Source of the DNA: Frankia nepalensis
Lineage (GTDB): Bacteria; Actinomycetota; Actinomycetes; Frankiales; Frankiaceae
Assembly: GCF_016786325.1 (NCBI RefSeq)
Contig: NZ_JADWYU010000220.1
Coordinates: 5,468-51,311 of the forward strand
DNA length: 45,844 nt
Direction: 5' to 3'
Positions 26,436-34,657 of the stretch are shown one piece after another. Position 1 is the stretch's first letter. Every line of letters begins with the position of its first letter. The translations under genes were made by a program, and so were the position numbers. The notes under the pieces were generated by a model. It saw nothing but the letters and a program-made list of their open reading frames with translations, made no database searches and had not been told where the DNA came from.

Positions 26436-27353
26436 GTGGTGGCTGTCGAACCGCGCGACCAGCACCATGACTCCGACGACGGGCCCGTCGAGGGGCGGCT
26501 CGTCGAGGGGCGGCTAGTGAAGAAGCAGGAAGCCGTCGTGCCCGACGCCCGGGCCGGCGCCGACGAGCCCGCCACGGTTGGCGGCCGCCTGGCGAGGGCG
26601 CGGGCCGCCACCGGGATGTCGGTCGACGAGGTCAGCGCTCGTACCCGGATCAGGGCGACGCTGATCCGCCAGATGGAGCAGGACGACTTCTCCATGGTCG
26701 GCGGCGTCGTCTACGCCCGCGGCCACATCCGGGGGATCGCCCGCGCCCTCGAGATCGACCCGGAGCCGCTGCTCGCCGCCTACGACTCCACCCACGAACG
26801 GGCGCCCACCCCGTCGTTCGCGCCCACGAGCTCCTTCGACCCGTTGCGGCACGGTGAGAGCCGCCGCGGCGGGCGGCGCTGGGGCACCGCCATGGTCGTG
26901 TCGGCGGCCGTGCTCTGCCTGCTCGCGCTGATCGCGCTGGTGATTCCTGGCTCGTCGGGCGACGACGGCGAGACCCCGGCCGTGGCCACGCCCACGCCGA
27001 CGGCCAGCGCCGCGCCGGCGGTCGCGGCGCCTCCCAGCACCGCGACCGCGCCGCCGACGCAGGTCAGCCTGCGCCTCGCGGCCGTCGACGCCCAGAGCTG
27101 GCTGGAGGTCAGCGACGACAGCGACCAGGTGGTGCTGCGCCAGATCCTCGCCCAGGGCGACAGCAGGACGCTGACCGCCAAGTCGCTGCGGGTCAAGATG
27201 GGCAACGCGGGCGCGATGGACCTGTCCTGCAACGGCCAGAGCCTGGGCAAGCTGGGCGGGCCGGGCCAGGTGGTCACCGTGCAGGTCGCGCTTACCCCCT
27301 CGGGGAACTGCGCGGTCAACGGCGCCCCTCCGGCGGCGGGTGGGCCCAACTAG
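26436..27353 (+). CDS. RodZ-like helix-turn-helix membrane protein
   Basis: 305 residues from GTG 26436, which has GGAGG at 26424-26428, 7 bases upstream; the frame is open further 5' without support. HTH_25 domain at about 46-115 (GGRLARARAATGMSVDEVSARTRI, then VYARGHIRGIARAL, written here as separate motifs). A single transmembrane helix at about 150-172 (VSAAVLCLLALIALVIPG), a Thr/Ala/Pro linker, and an extracytoplasmic DUF4115-like beta domain (SWLEVSDDSDQVVLRQ). RodZ in rod-shaped bacteria links MreB to wall synthesis. In this conserved position after ftsK the actinobacterial homologue has no settled role. The N-terminus includes a 15-bp duplication. Confidence 0.82.
   Translation: MVAVEPRDQHHDSDDGPVEGRLVEGRLVKKQEAVVPDARAGADEPATVGGRLARARAATGMSVDEVSARTRIRATLIRQMEQDDFSMVGGVVYARGHIRGIARALEIDPEPLLAAYDSTHERAPTPSFAPTSSFDPLRHGESRRGGRRWGTAMVVSAAVLCLLALIALVIPGSSGDDGETPAVATPTPTASAAPAVAAPPSTATAPPTQVSLRLAAVDAQSWLEVSDDSDQVVLRQILAQGDSRTLTAKSLRVKMGNAGAMDLSCNGQSLGKLGGPGQVVTVQVALTPSGNCAVNGAPPAAGGPN
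26486..26515 (+). repeat. Perfect 15-bp tandem duplication in the RodZ-like gene
   Basis: CGTCGAGGGGCGGCT occurs twice in direct succession, encoding a repeated VEGRL near the N-terminus. In frame, so it changes length without breaking the gene. Strain-to-strain copy variation is likely. Confidence 0.7.
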
Positions 27354-27450
27354 CCGCGAAACGGCGTGAGAAAGGCCGCCGAGCCCCCGGGTAGCGCGTT
27401 TTGCTCGGCGTGGGCGGCAGGAGCGGCGGCGTCCGCTCGCGGTTGCCCGG

Positions 27451-27456
27451 TAGCCT
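27451..27456 (+). promoter_or_regulatory. -10 element for a leaderless rimO transcript
   Basis: TAGCCT is followed by 6 bases and then the GTG at 27463, with no Shine-Dalgarno. The layout is the same as at ftsK. Confidence 0.5.
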
Positions 27457-27462
27457 GACCTG

Positions 27463-29100
27463 GTGTCCGCTGGTCAAACCCGTCGCGTCGCGCTCGTCAC
27501 GCTGGGTTGTTCGCGCAACGAGGTCGACTCGGAGGAACTCGCCGCCCGCCTCGCCGCGGGCGGCTGGCAGGTGGTGGACGACGCCACCACCGCCGATGCC
27601 GTGGTGGTGAACACCTGCGGCTTCGTCGACGTCGCCAAGAAGGACTCGATCGACGCGCTGCTCGCCGCCGACGGCCTGCGCGCGGCGCCCGGCGCCCAGA
27701 CCTCCCGGACCGGCGACGGGGTCGCTCCCGTCGGCGATCCGGCGGGAAGCCCGGGCGCGGGGCCGCGAGCCGTCGTCGCCGTCGGCTGCCTCGCCGAGCG
27801 CTACGGAGCGGAGCTCGCCGAGAGCCTGCCCGAGGCGGACGCCGTGCTGGGCTTCGACGCCTACCCGGACATCGCCGCGAAGCTACGCGCGGTGCTCGAC
27901 GGCGAGCGGCCGGCCGCGCACACCCCCCGCGACCGCCGGAGCCTGCTGCCGATCACGCCGGTCGACCGGGGCCGGGCGGCCGTGGCCGGCGTGGTGGTGC
28001 CGGGGCACGGCACCCTGGCGTCCGAGACGGCGCGCGCGGTGGCGGCTCCGGTGGTCCGGCGCCGGCTCGACGACGGCCCGGTGGCCGCCCTGAAGATCTC
28101 CAGCGGCTGCGACCGGCGATGCGCCTTCTGCGCGATCCCTTCGTTTCGAGGCTCGCACGTCTCCCGGCCGCCCGAGGACATCCTCGCCGAGGCGGAGTGG
28201 CTCGCCGGGCAGGGCGCCCGTGAGCTGGTGCTGGTCAGCGAGAACTCCACCTCCTACGGCAAGGACCTCGGCGACCTGCGCGCGCTGGAGAAGCTGCTGC
28301 CCCAGCTCGCCGCGACCGCCGGGATCGTCCGGGTCCGGCCCGTCTACCTGCAGCCGGCCGAGCTGCGCCCCTCGCTGCTCGAGGTGCTGCTGACGACGCC
28401 CGGCGTCGCGCCCTACCTGGACCTGTCGTTCCAGCACGCGAGTCCCACGGTGTTGCGCCGGATGCGCCGTTTCGGCGGCTCGGTCGACTTCCTCGATCTC
28501 CTGCGCCGGGGCCGCGCCCTCGCGCCCGCGCTCGGCGCCCGCTCGAACGTGATCGTCGGTTTCCCCGGCGAGACCGCGGCGGACTTCGACATCCTGACCG
28601 CCTTCCTCGAGGAGGCGGATCTGGACGCGGTGGGCGTGTTCGGCTACTCGGACGAGGAAGGCACCGAGGCCGTCGGGCTGCCCGGCAAGCTCGACCCGGA
28701 CGAGATCGAGGATCGCCGCGCCCAGGTCGCCGACCTGGTGGAGCAGCTGACGGCGGCGCGCGCCGAACGGCGCGTCGGCGAGACCGTCGAGGTGCTCGTC
28801 GAGGAGATCTCCGACGGCGGCCACGCCTACGGCTGCGCGGCGCACCAGCAGCCCGAGACCGACGGCGCCTGCGCCGTGCGGCTGCCGGGCGCGCCCGGCG
28901 GGCCGGGCGGGGCGGACGGTCCGCCGGTGGCGGTCGGCGACCTGGTGGCGGCCCGGGTGATCGGCGCGGAGGGGGTCGACCTCGTGGCCGACTTCGTCTC
29001 GGTGCTCGATCGGGCCCGCGTTCCCGGCACGCCCCCCGGGGTCCGCGAGGGGACGGCCATGCCAGGCCGGGACGTCCCGCTGGCCGGGGCGCGCGCGTGA
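27463..29100 (+). CDS. rimO: Ribosomal protein S12 methylthiotransferase RimO
   Basis: Radical-SAM enzyme adding a methylthio group to Asp89 of ribosomal protein S12. 545 residues, longer than the usual ~440-500. The N-terminal MTTase domain has its iron-sulfur cysteines in [15 protein letters not shown] (C16), VVNTCGFVD and [11 protein letters not shown]. The radical-SAM CxxxCxxC is C216-DRR-C220-AF-C223. A C-terminal TRAM-like domain follows ([14 protein letters not shown]). The extra length lies in a Gly/Pro/Ala insertion around residues 70-100, another near 145-200, and a Gly-rich loop late in the TRAM region. It ends 28 bases before pgsA. Confidence 0.94.
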   Translation: MSAGQTRRVALVTLGCSRNEVDSEELAARLAAGGWQVVDDATTADAVVVNTCGFVDVAKKDSIDALLAADGLRAAPGAQTSRTGDGVAPVGDPAGSPGAGPRAVVAVGCLAERYGAELAESLPEADAVLGFDAYPDIAAKLRAVLDGERPAAHTPRDRRSLLPITPVDRGRAAVAGVVVPGHGTLASETARAVAAPVVRRRLDDGPVAALKISSGCDRRCAFCAIPSFRGSHVSRPPEDILAEAEWLAGQGARELVLVSENSTSYGKDLGDLRALEKLLPQLAATAGIVRVRPVYLQPAELRPSLLEVLLTTPGVAPYLDLSFQHASPTVLRRMRRFGGSVDFLDLLRRGRALAPALGARSNVIVGFPGETAADFDILTAFLEEADLDAVGVFGYSDEEGTEAVGLPGKLDPDEIEDRRAQVADLVEQLTAARAERRVGETVEVLVEEISDGGHAYGCAAHQQPETDGACAVRLPGAPGGPGGADGPPVAVGDLVAARVIGAEGVDLVADFVSVLDRARVPGTPPGVREGTAMPGRDVPLAGARA

Positions 29101-29128
29101 CGGTGACCGGCGTCCGGGTGGGGACACC

Positions 29129-29866
29129 GTGAGCGGCTCCGCGGTCACCTCCGGCGTGCCGGCTCCGGACGACGAGGCCATGCCCGCCGCGATGCCCCCT
29201 CCGGTCGCCGACCTCCCGGGTCCTCCGGCACCCCCCGCGACTCAGGCACGGCTGCTCAACATCGCCAACATATTGACGATCATGCGGCTGGTGCTCGTGC
29301 CGGTCTTCGTCGCCTTCCTGTTCGTCGGCCCGGATGACGCCGTCTGGCGGATCGCCGCGTTCGCCGCGTACGCGGTCGCCGCGATCACCGACCAGATCGA
29401 CGGCGCCGTCGCCCGTAGCCGGGGACTCGTCACCGACTTCGGCGCGTTCGTCGACCCGGTGGCCGACAAGGCGCTGACCGGCGCCGCGCTGGTGTCGCTG
29501 TCGATCCTCGACGAGGTCCCGTGGGCGGTCACGGCCGTCATCGTCGTCCGTGAACTGGGAGTAACCCTCCTGCGGCTGTGGGTGATCCGGTTCGGCGTGA
29601 TCGCGGCGAGCCGTGGTGGCAAGCTCAAGACGTTGCTGCTCAACATCTCGCTCGGGCTGGCCGTGCTGCCGCTCACCGGTCCGGCGGCCGCGGTGAGCTC
29701 GGCGGTGCTCGCCGCCGGCGTGCTGGTCGCGGTCGTCACCGGCGTCGACTACGTCGCCCGGGCGCTGCGGCTGCGGCGCGTCTCCGCCGTGAGAGACGCC
29801 CCCGCGGCCGGGGCCGGGTCAGGGGAGGTCGCCGATGGGGGCGGACGGGACATCGATGCTGGCTGA
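29129..29866 (+). CDS. pgsA: CDP-diacylglycerol-glycerol-3-phosphate 3-phosphatidyltransferase
   Basis: Integral membrane enzyme making phosphatidylglycerol phosphate. 245 residues with a Pro/Ala-rich N-terminal extension of about 35 residues. The CDP-alcohol phosphotransferase signature DGx2ARx8Gx3Dx3D is complete in DGAVARSRG and DFGAFVDPVADK. Hydrophobic helices include LVLVPVFVAFLFVG and VSSAVLAAGVLVAVVTGV. GTG start 29129 follows GTGGGGA. The last 32 bases overlap cinA, so the two are probably co-translated. This is the pgsA-cinA-clgR order known from mycobacteria and Streptomyces. Confidence 0.93.
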   Translation: MSGSAVTSGVPAPDDEAMPAAMPPPVADLPGPPAPPATQARLLNIANILTIMRLVLVPVFVAFLFVGPDDAVWRIAAFAAYAVAAITDQIDGAVARSRGLVTDFGAFVDPVADKALTGAALVSLSILDEVPWAVTAVIVVRELGVTLLRLWVIRFGVIAASRGGKLKTLLLNISLGLAVLPLTGPAAAVSSAVLAAGVLVAVVTGVDYVARALRLRRVSAVRDAPAAGAGSGEVADGGGRDIDAG

Positions 29867-31145
29867 GATCGTCGCGGTCGGCGACGAGCTGCTCTACGGC
29901 GACATCATCAACGGCAACGCCGCGTGGCTCGGCCGTCAGCTCGCCGACGTCGGGATACGGGTCGCCACCTCGGTGGTGGTCGGCGACGACGTCGAGATGA
30001 TCGAGCGGGCGTTGCGGGCCGCCGCCGGGCGCGCCGACGTCGTCATCGTCAGCGGCGGGCTCGGACCCACCCAGGACGATCTCACCAGGGAAGGGATCGC
30101 CGCGGCCGCCGGGGTGGCGCTGCGCCGCGACGAGTTCCTGGAGTCGCTGCTGCGGCGCCGGTTCACCGAGCTGCGCCGCGACGTCCCGGCCATGAACTAC
30201 CGGCAGGCCGACCTGCCCGAGGGCGCCGAGCCGCTGCCCAACGGGCCGGGAACCGCGCCAGGGATCCGGATCGAGATCGGCCGCGCCGCGCTCTACGCGC
30301 TGCCCGGCGTGCCCCACGAGCTGTACGCGATGTTCACCGCGAGCGTGCTGCCCGACCTGCTGCGCCGGGCCGGCCAGCCGTCGGTGGTGGTGCACCGGGT
30401 GCTGCGCACGGCGGGCATCTGGGAGTCGTCGGTCGCCGAGGCGCTGTCCGGCGAGGTCGACAGGCTGCGCGACGTCGGCAACCCGACGATCGCGTTCCTC
30501 GCCAGCGAGGGCCAGACCCGGGTGCGCGTCACCGCCAGGGCCGGCGACCGGGCCGAGGCGCTGCGGCTGATCGCGCCGGTCGAGACCGCGGCGCGCGCGG
30601 CGCTCGGGCCGGCGGTCTACGGCGTAGACGACGAGACCCTGGCGGGGGTGGTGGGGGCGTGGCTCGCCACCCTGGGCGCCACGGTCGCGGTGGCCGAGTC
30701 GCTCACCGGCGGCCGGCTGGCCGCGGCCCTCACCGAGACGCCCGGCGCCTCCACCTACTTCCGGGGCGGCGCGGTCGTGTACGCGACAGACACCAAGGCG
30801 TCGGTGCTGGGCGTCGACGCGGAGATCCTGGCGACCGACGGGGCGGTGTCGGCGCGGGCGGCCGCGGCGCTCGCCGCCGGCGCGCGCGATCTGTTCGGCG
30901 CGACCTGGGGGCTGGCCACCACAGGTGTCGCCGGGCCGGACGAGCAGGAGGGCAAGCCGGTCGGCACCCTGCACCTGGGACTGGCCGGTCCGGACGGCAC
31001 GACCACTCGCTCGCTGCGGCTGCCCGGTGACCGTCCACGCATCCAGACGTTCGCCGTCGTGCAGGCGCTCGACGTGTTACGTCGTACGCTCTCGGGACTG
31101 CCGGTGCACGGCGCCGGGCCAACGGGAGAGATCCCCGCCAGTTGA
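29835..31145 (+). CDS. cinA: CinA family protein (nucleotide pyrophosphatase/deamidase)
   Basis: 436 residues, full-length two-domain type. The N-terminal molybdopterin-binding-like/COG1058 domain ([45 protein letters not shown]) is a nucleotide pyrophosphatase in characterised members. The C-terminal domain ([39 protein letters not shown]) is the NMN deamidase. The ATG at 29835 has GGGGAGG (29822-29828) six bases upstream and lies inside pgsA. A role in NAD recycling is the best-supported function; the competence name is historical. Confidence 0.93.
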   Translation: MGADGTSMLAEIVAVGDELLYGDIINGNAAWLGRQLADVGIRVATSVVVGDDVEMIERALRAAAGRADVVIVSGGLGPTQDDLTREGIAAAAGVALRRDEFLESLLRRRFTELRRDVPAMNYRQADLPEGAEPLPNGPGTAPGIRIEIGRAALYALPGVPHELYAMFTASVLPDLLRRAGQPSVVVHRVLRTAGIWESSVAEALSGEVDRLRDVGNPTIAFLASEGQTRVRVTARAGDRAEALRLIAPVETAARAALGPAVYGVDDETLAGVVGAWLATLGATVAVAESLTGGRLAAALTETPGASTYFRGGAVVYATDTKASVLGVDAEILATDGAVSARAAAALAAGARDLFGATWGLATTGVAGPDEQEGKPVGTLHLGLAGPDGTTTRSLRLPGDRPRIQTFAVVQALDVLRRTLSGLPVHGAGPTGEIPAS

Positions 31146-31165
31146 CGGCGGAAGGAGGCGTGCTG

Positions 31166-31453
31166 ATGCTCGTGGCGGTCGGTCACGCGTCCAGGTGCCC
31201 TCCTCCCGGGTCCCCGCGGCCGTCGGCGCGCCAGGCCGGCGGCACGCCCCGCTGGCCGGTGTCGGCCGTCCCGTTCTCCCAGGACGCTTCCGAGGCCGCG
31301 TCCTGGGCATCCCTGGGACTGTTCGCCGGTCGCATGGTGGTTACTCAGCTACGGTCCCGTCAATGGCCGCCCGGTGGCGGCGCCGGTGGGTATACGGTGA
31401 AACCCAGCCCGTGGACGAAGGAGGAGGCGCGATGGTCCTGCTCCGACGCATGA
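31166..31453 (+). CDS. Possible small ORF between cinA and clgR
   Basis: ATG 31166 has AAGGAGG (about 31152-31158) seven bases upstream, a better ribosome site than many real genes here. The 95-residue product starts [15 protein letters not shown] and resembles nothing I know. The first half has coding-like third positions; the second half does not, and it runs 22 bases into clgR. It may be a decayed gene, a leader ORF or chance. Confidence 0.2.
   Translation: MLVAVGHASRCPPPGSPRPSARQAGGTPRWPVSAVPFSQDASEAASWASLGLFAGRMVVTQLRSRQWPPGGGAGGYTVKPSPWTKEEARWSCSDA
31321..31334 (+). promoter_or_regulatory. Candidate ClgR operator upstream of clgR
   Basis: GTTCGC-CGGTC-GCA closely matches the GTTCGC-N5-GCG motif reported for Streptomyces ClgR, with one mismatch at the last base. 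It lies about 100 bases before clgR, so self-regulation is suggested. Based on one site and remembered consensus. Confidence 0.35.
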
Positions 31454-31758
31454 TCGGTGAGGCGCTCCGCCGTCGCCGCCAGGATCAGCACCGGACGCTG
31501 CGGGAGGTGTCGTCCGCGGCCCGGGTGTCGCTCGGCTACCTGTCCGAGGTCGAGCGCGGGCAGAAGGAGGCAAGCTCCGAGCTGCTCGCGTCGATCTGCG
31601 ACGCCCTCGGGGTGCGGCTCGCGGACCTGCTCCGTGAGGTCAGCGACGACGTCGAGATGGCCGAGGTGGCCGAGCTCGCGGCCGGCGCGGCCCGCGTCGG
31701 CGCGTCGGTCGTCGTCCCGGCCCGCTCGCCCGCCCCGATGGTCGACCGCGCCGCGTAG
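31432..31758 (+). CDS. clgR: Xre-family transcriptional activator ClgR
   Basis: 108-residue DNA-binding protein that activates clp protease and, in mycobacteria, psp genes. The helix-turn-helix spans about residues 8-62 ([41 protein letters not shown]). AAGGAGGAGG at 31418-31427 strongly supports ATG 31432. The protein ends RAA; a C-terminal Ala-Ala is the known Clp-recognition tail of ClgR/PopR regulators, consistent with turnover by its own target protease. Next to cinA, dps and pspA. A C/G-rich hairpin follows the stop. Confidence 0.92.
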   Translation: MVLLRRMIGEALRRRRQDQHRTLREVSSAARVSLGYLSEVERGQKEASSELLASICDALGVRLADLLREVSDDVEMAEVAELAAGAARVGASVVVPARSPAPMVDRAA

Positions 31759-31778
31759 GCCCGGCCGGGCACCCGGGC

Positions 31779-31796
31779 CGGCCGGTGCGCCGGCCG
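31779..31796 (+). terminator. Hairpin terminator after clgR
   Basis: CGGCCGG (31779-31785) and CCGGCCG (31790-31796) pair perfectly with a TGCG loop, 21 bases after the clgR stop. An overlapping 7-bp stem (31758-31764 with 31773-31779) precedes it, so alternative pairing is possible. Confidence 0.5.
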
Positions 31797-31963
31797 CGGC
31801 GTGCGCGCCGCGCGGCATGCCCGCGGCTCGCCCTGCCCACGGGCAGGCGCTGACGCGCGGTCAGGCATCGGCGTGACGGAGCGCATGCTGGCGTGATGCT
31901 CGGTTAGTTCGCCCACCTCGGGGCACGGTCGCGTCGACCAGATCCCGAGGTGAGAGGACGACG

Positions 31964-32431
31964 ATGAGCACCATTCGCAGTCCCTTGGCGGAGGACGCCC
32001 GGACGACCACCGGCGAGGCGTTGCAGGCCGCGCTGGTCGAGCTGATCGACCTCTCGCTGCTCGCCAAGCAGCTGCACTGGAACGTCATCGGTCACAGCTT
32101 CCGTAGCGTCCACAAGCAGCTGGACCAGGTCGTCGACCTGGCCCGCCGGTACACCGACCTGACCGCCGAACGCGCCGTCGCGATCGGGTACAACCCCGAT
32201 GGCCAGGCCTCGACGGTGGACGACCGGTCGCCGTTGCACGGCGTCGAGACCGGCTACCTCCCCGACGAGAAGGTCGTGCGGGTGATGACCGACCGGCTCA
32301 GCGAGGTGAGCCGGCACATGCGGGCCCATATGGCGGCGACCGAGCAGGCCGACCCGGTGACGCAGGACCTGTTCATCAGTCTGCTCCGTGAGGTCGAGGA
32401 ACAGCACTGGATGTTCCAGGCGATGAGCTGA
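31964..32431 (+). CDS. dps: Dps-family ferritin-like DNA-protection protein
   Basis: 155 residues. The Dps dodecamer ferroxidase signature is visible as LAKQLHWNVIGHSFRSVHKQLD, given as the key residues H-W-N, H and D, with further acidic ligands in EEQHWMFQAM at the end. Protects DNA by iron/peroxide detoxification. The N-terminus MSTIRSPLAEDARTTT is short, without the long Lys-rich DNA-binding tail of E. coli Dps. GAGAGGA lies upstream of ATG 31964. It stands between clgR and pspA, a position where mycobacteria have no gene, suggesting a link to oxidative and envelope stress. Confidence 0.9.
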   Translation: MSTIRSPLAEDARTTTGEALQAALVELIDLSLLAKQLHWNVIGHSFRSVHKQLDQVVDLARRYTDLTAERAVAIGYNPDGQASTVDDRSPLHGVETGYLPDEKVVRVMTDRLSEVSRHMRAHMAATEQADPVTQDLFISLLREVEEQHWMFQAMS

Positions 32432-32622
32432 CCGCGACGCGGCGGTGAGCCGATCGCGACGCACCCGGGCCGGCCAGTGAGCCGGCCCGGGCATCGCCGT
32501 CCCACGCGTGAAGTCGGACGGGCGCCATGGCTGTTGAACTTGTCCGGGATGAGACATCCGCTGGCATACGGCGGTCCGCCGGGAGGGCTTTCCGTCCGGC
32601 GTGGACGTGCGACGATCGAAGC

Positions 32623-33501
32623 ATGGCGAATGTCGTTCGCAAGGTCTACCGGTACCTGTCCGCGTCGGCGAACCGGAAGTTCGACGAGAAGGCCGACGTA
32701 CGGGTCCAGATCGACCAGGCCATCGAGGAGAGCCGCCGCCAGCACGAGGTGCTGCGCCAGCAGGCCGCGCGGGTGATCGGCAACCAGCGCCAGCTCGAGA
32801 TGCGGATGGCGCGCCAGATCGAGAACGTCACCATGCTGACCGACTCCGCCCGCTCGGCGCTCACCTTCGCCGACAACGCCCGCGCGGACGGCGAACGGGC
32901 GGCGGCCGACCAGTACGAGCAGACGGCGCGGGCGTTCGCCAGCGAGCTGGTCGCCGCCGAGTCGTCGCTGGAGGACATGCGGGCCCTGCACCAGCAGGCG
33001 GTCGAGTCGTCCGAGCTCGCGCGCCGCGCCGTGGACGACAACACGGAGCGGCTGCGCCAGCAGCTGGCCGAGCGGGCCCGGCTGCTCACCCAGATCGAGC
33101 ACGCCGCCATGCGCGAGCAGATGAGCAAGGCGATGGACTCGATGTCCGATCTCACCCCGGCGGGCGACACGCCGACGCTCGCCGAGATCCGGGAGAAGGT
33201 CGAGCAGCGCTACGCCGTCGCCATGGGCCGCCACGAGCTGGCGTCGTCCGGGGTGGAGGCGCGGATGCTGGAGGTCCGCCGGGCCAGCATCGACGCCAGG
33301 GCGAGCAACCGCCTCGCCGAGCTGCGGGCTGGCATGACCGCCGGGGCGGGCGCCGAGGGCGGCGCGTCCGGCCAGCCGGCGGGGCAGGTGCCCGCCGGCG
33401 CCGACCGCGTCGCCCTCGGCAAGACCGCGCCGCCGCCTTCGCCGGGCGCGCACCAGGCGCGCGGCGCCGGCTCCGTGAACGCGGCGGGGCCCGACCAGTG
33501 A
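32623..33501 (+). CDS. pspA: PspA/IM30-family phage shock protein (35 kDa antigen type)
   Basis: 292 residues. A long alpha-helical coiled-coil (about 1-225, starting MANVVRKVYRYLSASANRKF, with QIDQAIEESRRQHEVLRQQA) matches PspA/IM30 of the mycobacterial 35 kDa antigen type (Rv2744c). It assembles on the inner face of a stressed membrane. The last ~50 residues are a Gly/Ala/Pro-rich tail. ATG 32623 has no Shine-Dalgarno but GACGAT ends 6 bases before it, a weak leaderless -10. pspM follows 28 bases later, the clgR-pspA-pspM arrangement of the actinobacterial Psp system. Confidence 0.9.
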   Translation: MANVVRKVYRYLSASANRKFDEKADVRVQIDQAIEESRRQHEVLRQQAARVIGNQRQLEMRMARQIENVTMLTDSARSALTFADNARADGERAAADQYEQTARAFASELVAAESSLEDMRALHQQAVESSELARRAVDDNTERLRQQLAERARLLTQIEHAAMREQMSKAMDSMSDLTPAGDTPTLAEIREKVEQRYAVAMGRHELASSGVEARMLEVRRASIDARASNRLAELRAGMTAGAGAEGGASGQPAGQVPAGADRVALGKTAPPPSPGAHQARGAGSVNAAGPDQ

Positions 33502-33529
33502 CCCGCAGCCGCGGCGAAGGAGCCGCAGA

Positions 33530-34564
33530 GTGACCTGGCCGGGACACCACCAGGCACCAGGCCCGGGCCACGGCTGGGGCCCGGGCCAGCGTCCGCCCGG
33601 CGCGCCGCCGCCCTATGGCGCGCCGCCGTCGTGGCCGTACCCGCCCGCGCCGCCGCCCACGGGCGGTCCACGTGGCCTGGGCCGTCGGCCCTGGGTCCGG
33701 ACGGAGGGCTGGGACTGGCGCAGGGCCGTGACGCCCAAGGTGTCGGACGCGGTGGCCGGCGATCTCGACCGGCGCGCGGCGTGGCGGGAGGCCAGGCAGG
33801 CCACCCGGTTCTCCAGGCGGGCCCGGTGGACCGCCGGCTGCTGGGCCGCGTTCGCCGCGGTCAGCACCCCGGTGGGGGTGGCGGTCGGTGGCGCCGACTG
33901 GTGGCTCTGGCTGGCCACCGGCGCCGGCGCGCTGGCCAACGGAGGGTTGTGGGCCTGGCAGGCGGCCCGGGCCGAGCGGCGCAACCCCGGCCCGCCGATC
34001 CCTCAGGCGCCGGCGCCGAGCGTGCGCGCGCTGAGCGGTTCGGCCGCCGCCGGGCCGCTGCGCCGGGGCGAGGGGACGATCACCGCGTTCCTGGCGCTTT
34101 CCCGCCCGGTGCCGCCCGGCCCGACGGCGGAGGTGATCCGCTCCGCGATGGCGGCCGCCGCCGAGGTGGTCGACGGGCTGCGGCTGCGGGCCGGCAGGGT
34201 GGTGGCCTGCGAGGCGGCGGCCAAGGCCGTGGCCGACCCGGCCGGGCGCGCCCAGCTCACCGCCACGGCCAAGGCGCTCGTCGAGGAGATGACCGCCGCG
34301 GCACGCGCGCTCGACGACCTGGTAGCGGCCACCGCCGAGGTGGTCGGCGCCGGAGTGCGCGCCACCGCGGGCGACGCCTCCGCCGGGCTCGCCGCGGGCG
34401 GCGCGGCTCTCGGGGTCACGCCGGTCGACCTGGCGGGGCTCGCCGAGCGGGCCGAGAGCCTGCGCGGCTACGCCGCCGCCCTGCGCGACCTCAGTGTCTC
34501 CGCGCCCGGCCTGGCGCCGACGCGCCGCGTCGCTTTGCCGGGGGACGAGCCAGCCGGGCACTGA
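33530..34564 (+). CDS. pspM: Phage shock envelope-stress membrane protein PspM
   Basis: 344 residues. The N-terminal ~55 residues are Pro/Gly-rich (GHHQAPGPGHGWGPG). A Trp-rich segment follows, then two membrane helices (about 100-118 WTAGCWAAFAAVSTPVGVAV and 122-140 WWLWLATGAGALANGGLWAW). The C-terminal half is helical and Ala-rich (EVVDGLRLRAGRVVACEAAA). Position directly after pspA and the two-helix plan match PspM (Rv2743c), the membrane partner of PspA in actinobacteria. GTG 33530 has AAGGAG at 33516-33521, 8 bases upstream. Its own stop is 93 bases before lhr. Confidence 0.82.
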   Translation: MTWPGHHQAPGPGHGWGPGQRPPGAPPPYGAPPSWPYPPAPPPTGGPRGLGRRPWVRTEGWDWRRAVTPKVSDAVAGDLDRRAAWREARQATRFSRRARWTAGCWAAFAAVSTPVGVAVGGADWWLWLATGAGALANGGLWAWQAARAERRNPGPPIPQAPAPSVRALSGSAAAGPLRRGEGTITAFLALSRPVPPGPTAEVIRSAMAAAAEVVDGLRLRAGRVVACEAAAKAVADPAGRAQLTATAKALVEEMTAAARALDDLVAATAEVVGAGVRATAGDASAGLAAGGAALGVTPVDLAGLAERAESLRGYAAALRDLSVSAPGLAPTRRVALPGDEPAGH

Positions 34565-34627
34565 CGGCGCCGGCTCCCAGCCGGCGGTCGCCCCACGCGC
34601 CGTGGCGGCGTGTCGTGGGGGCGCGTC

Positions 34628-34650
34628 GTGTCACAGGTGGGAGGCAGACT
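34628..34650 (+). promoter_or_regulatory. PafBC-like (RecA-NDp) promoter of lhr
   Basis: GTGTCACAG (34628-34636), exactly 8 bases, then CAGACT (34645-34650). It resembles TTGTCRGTG-N8-TANNNT with the TGTCR core intact and 6 of 9 box positions matching. CAGACT lies 7 bases before GTG 34658, so the transcript is probably leaderless. Confidence 0.4.
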
Positions 34651-34657
34651 GGCCAGT

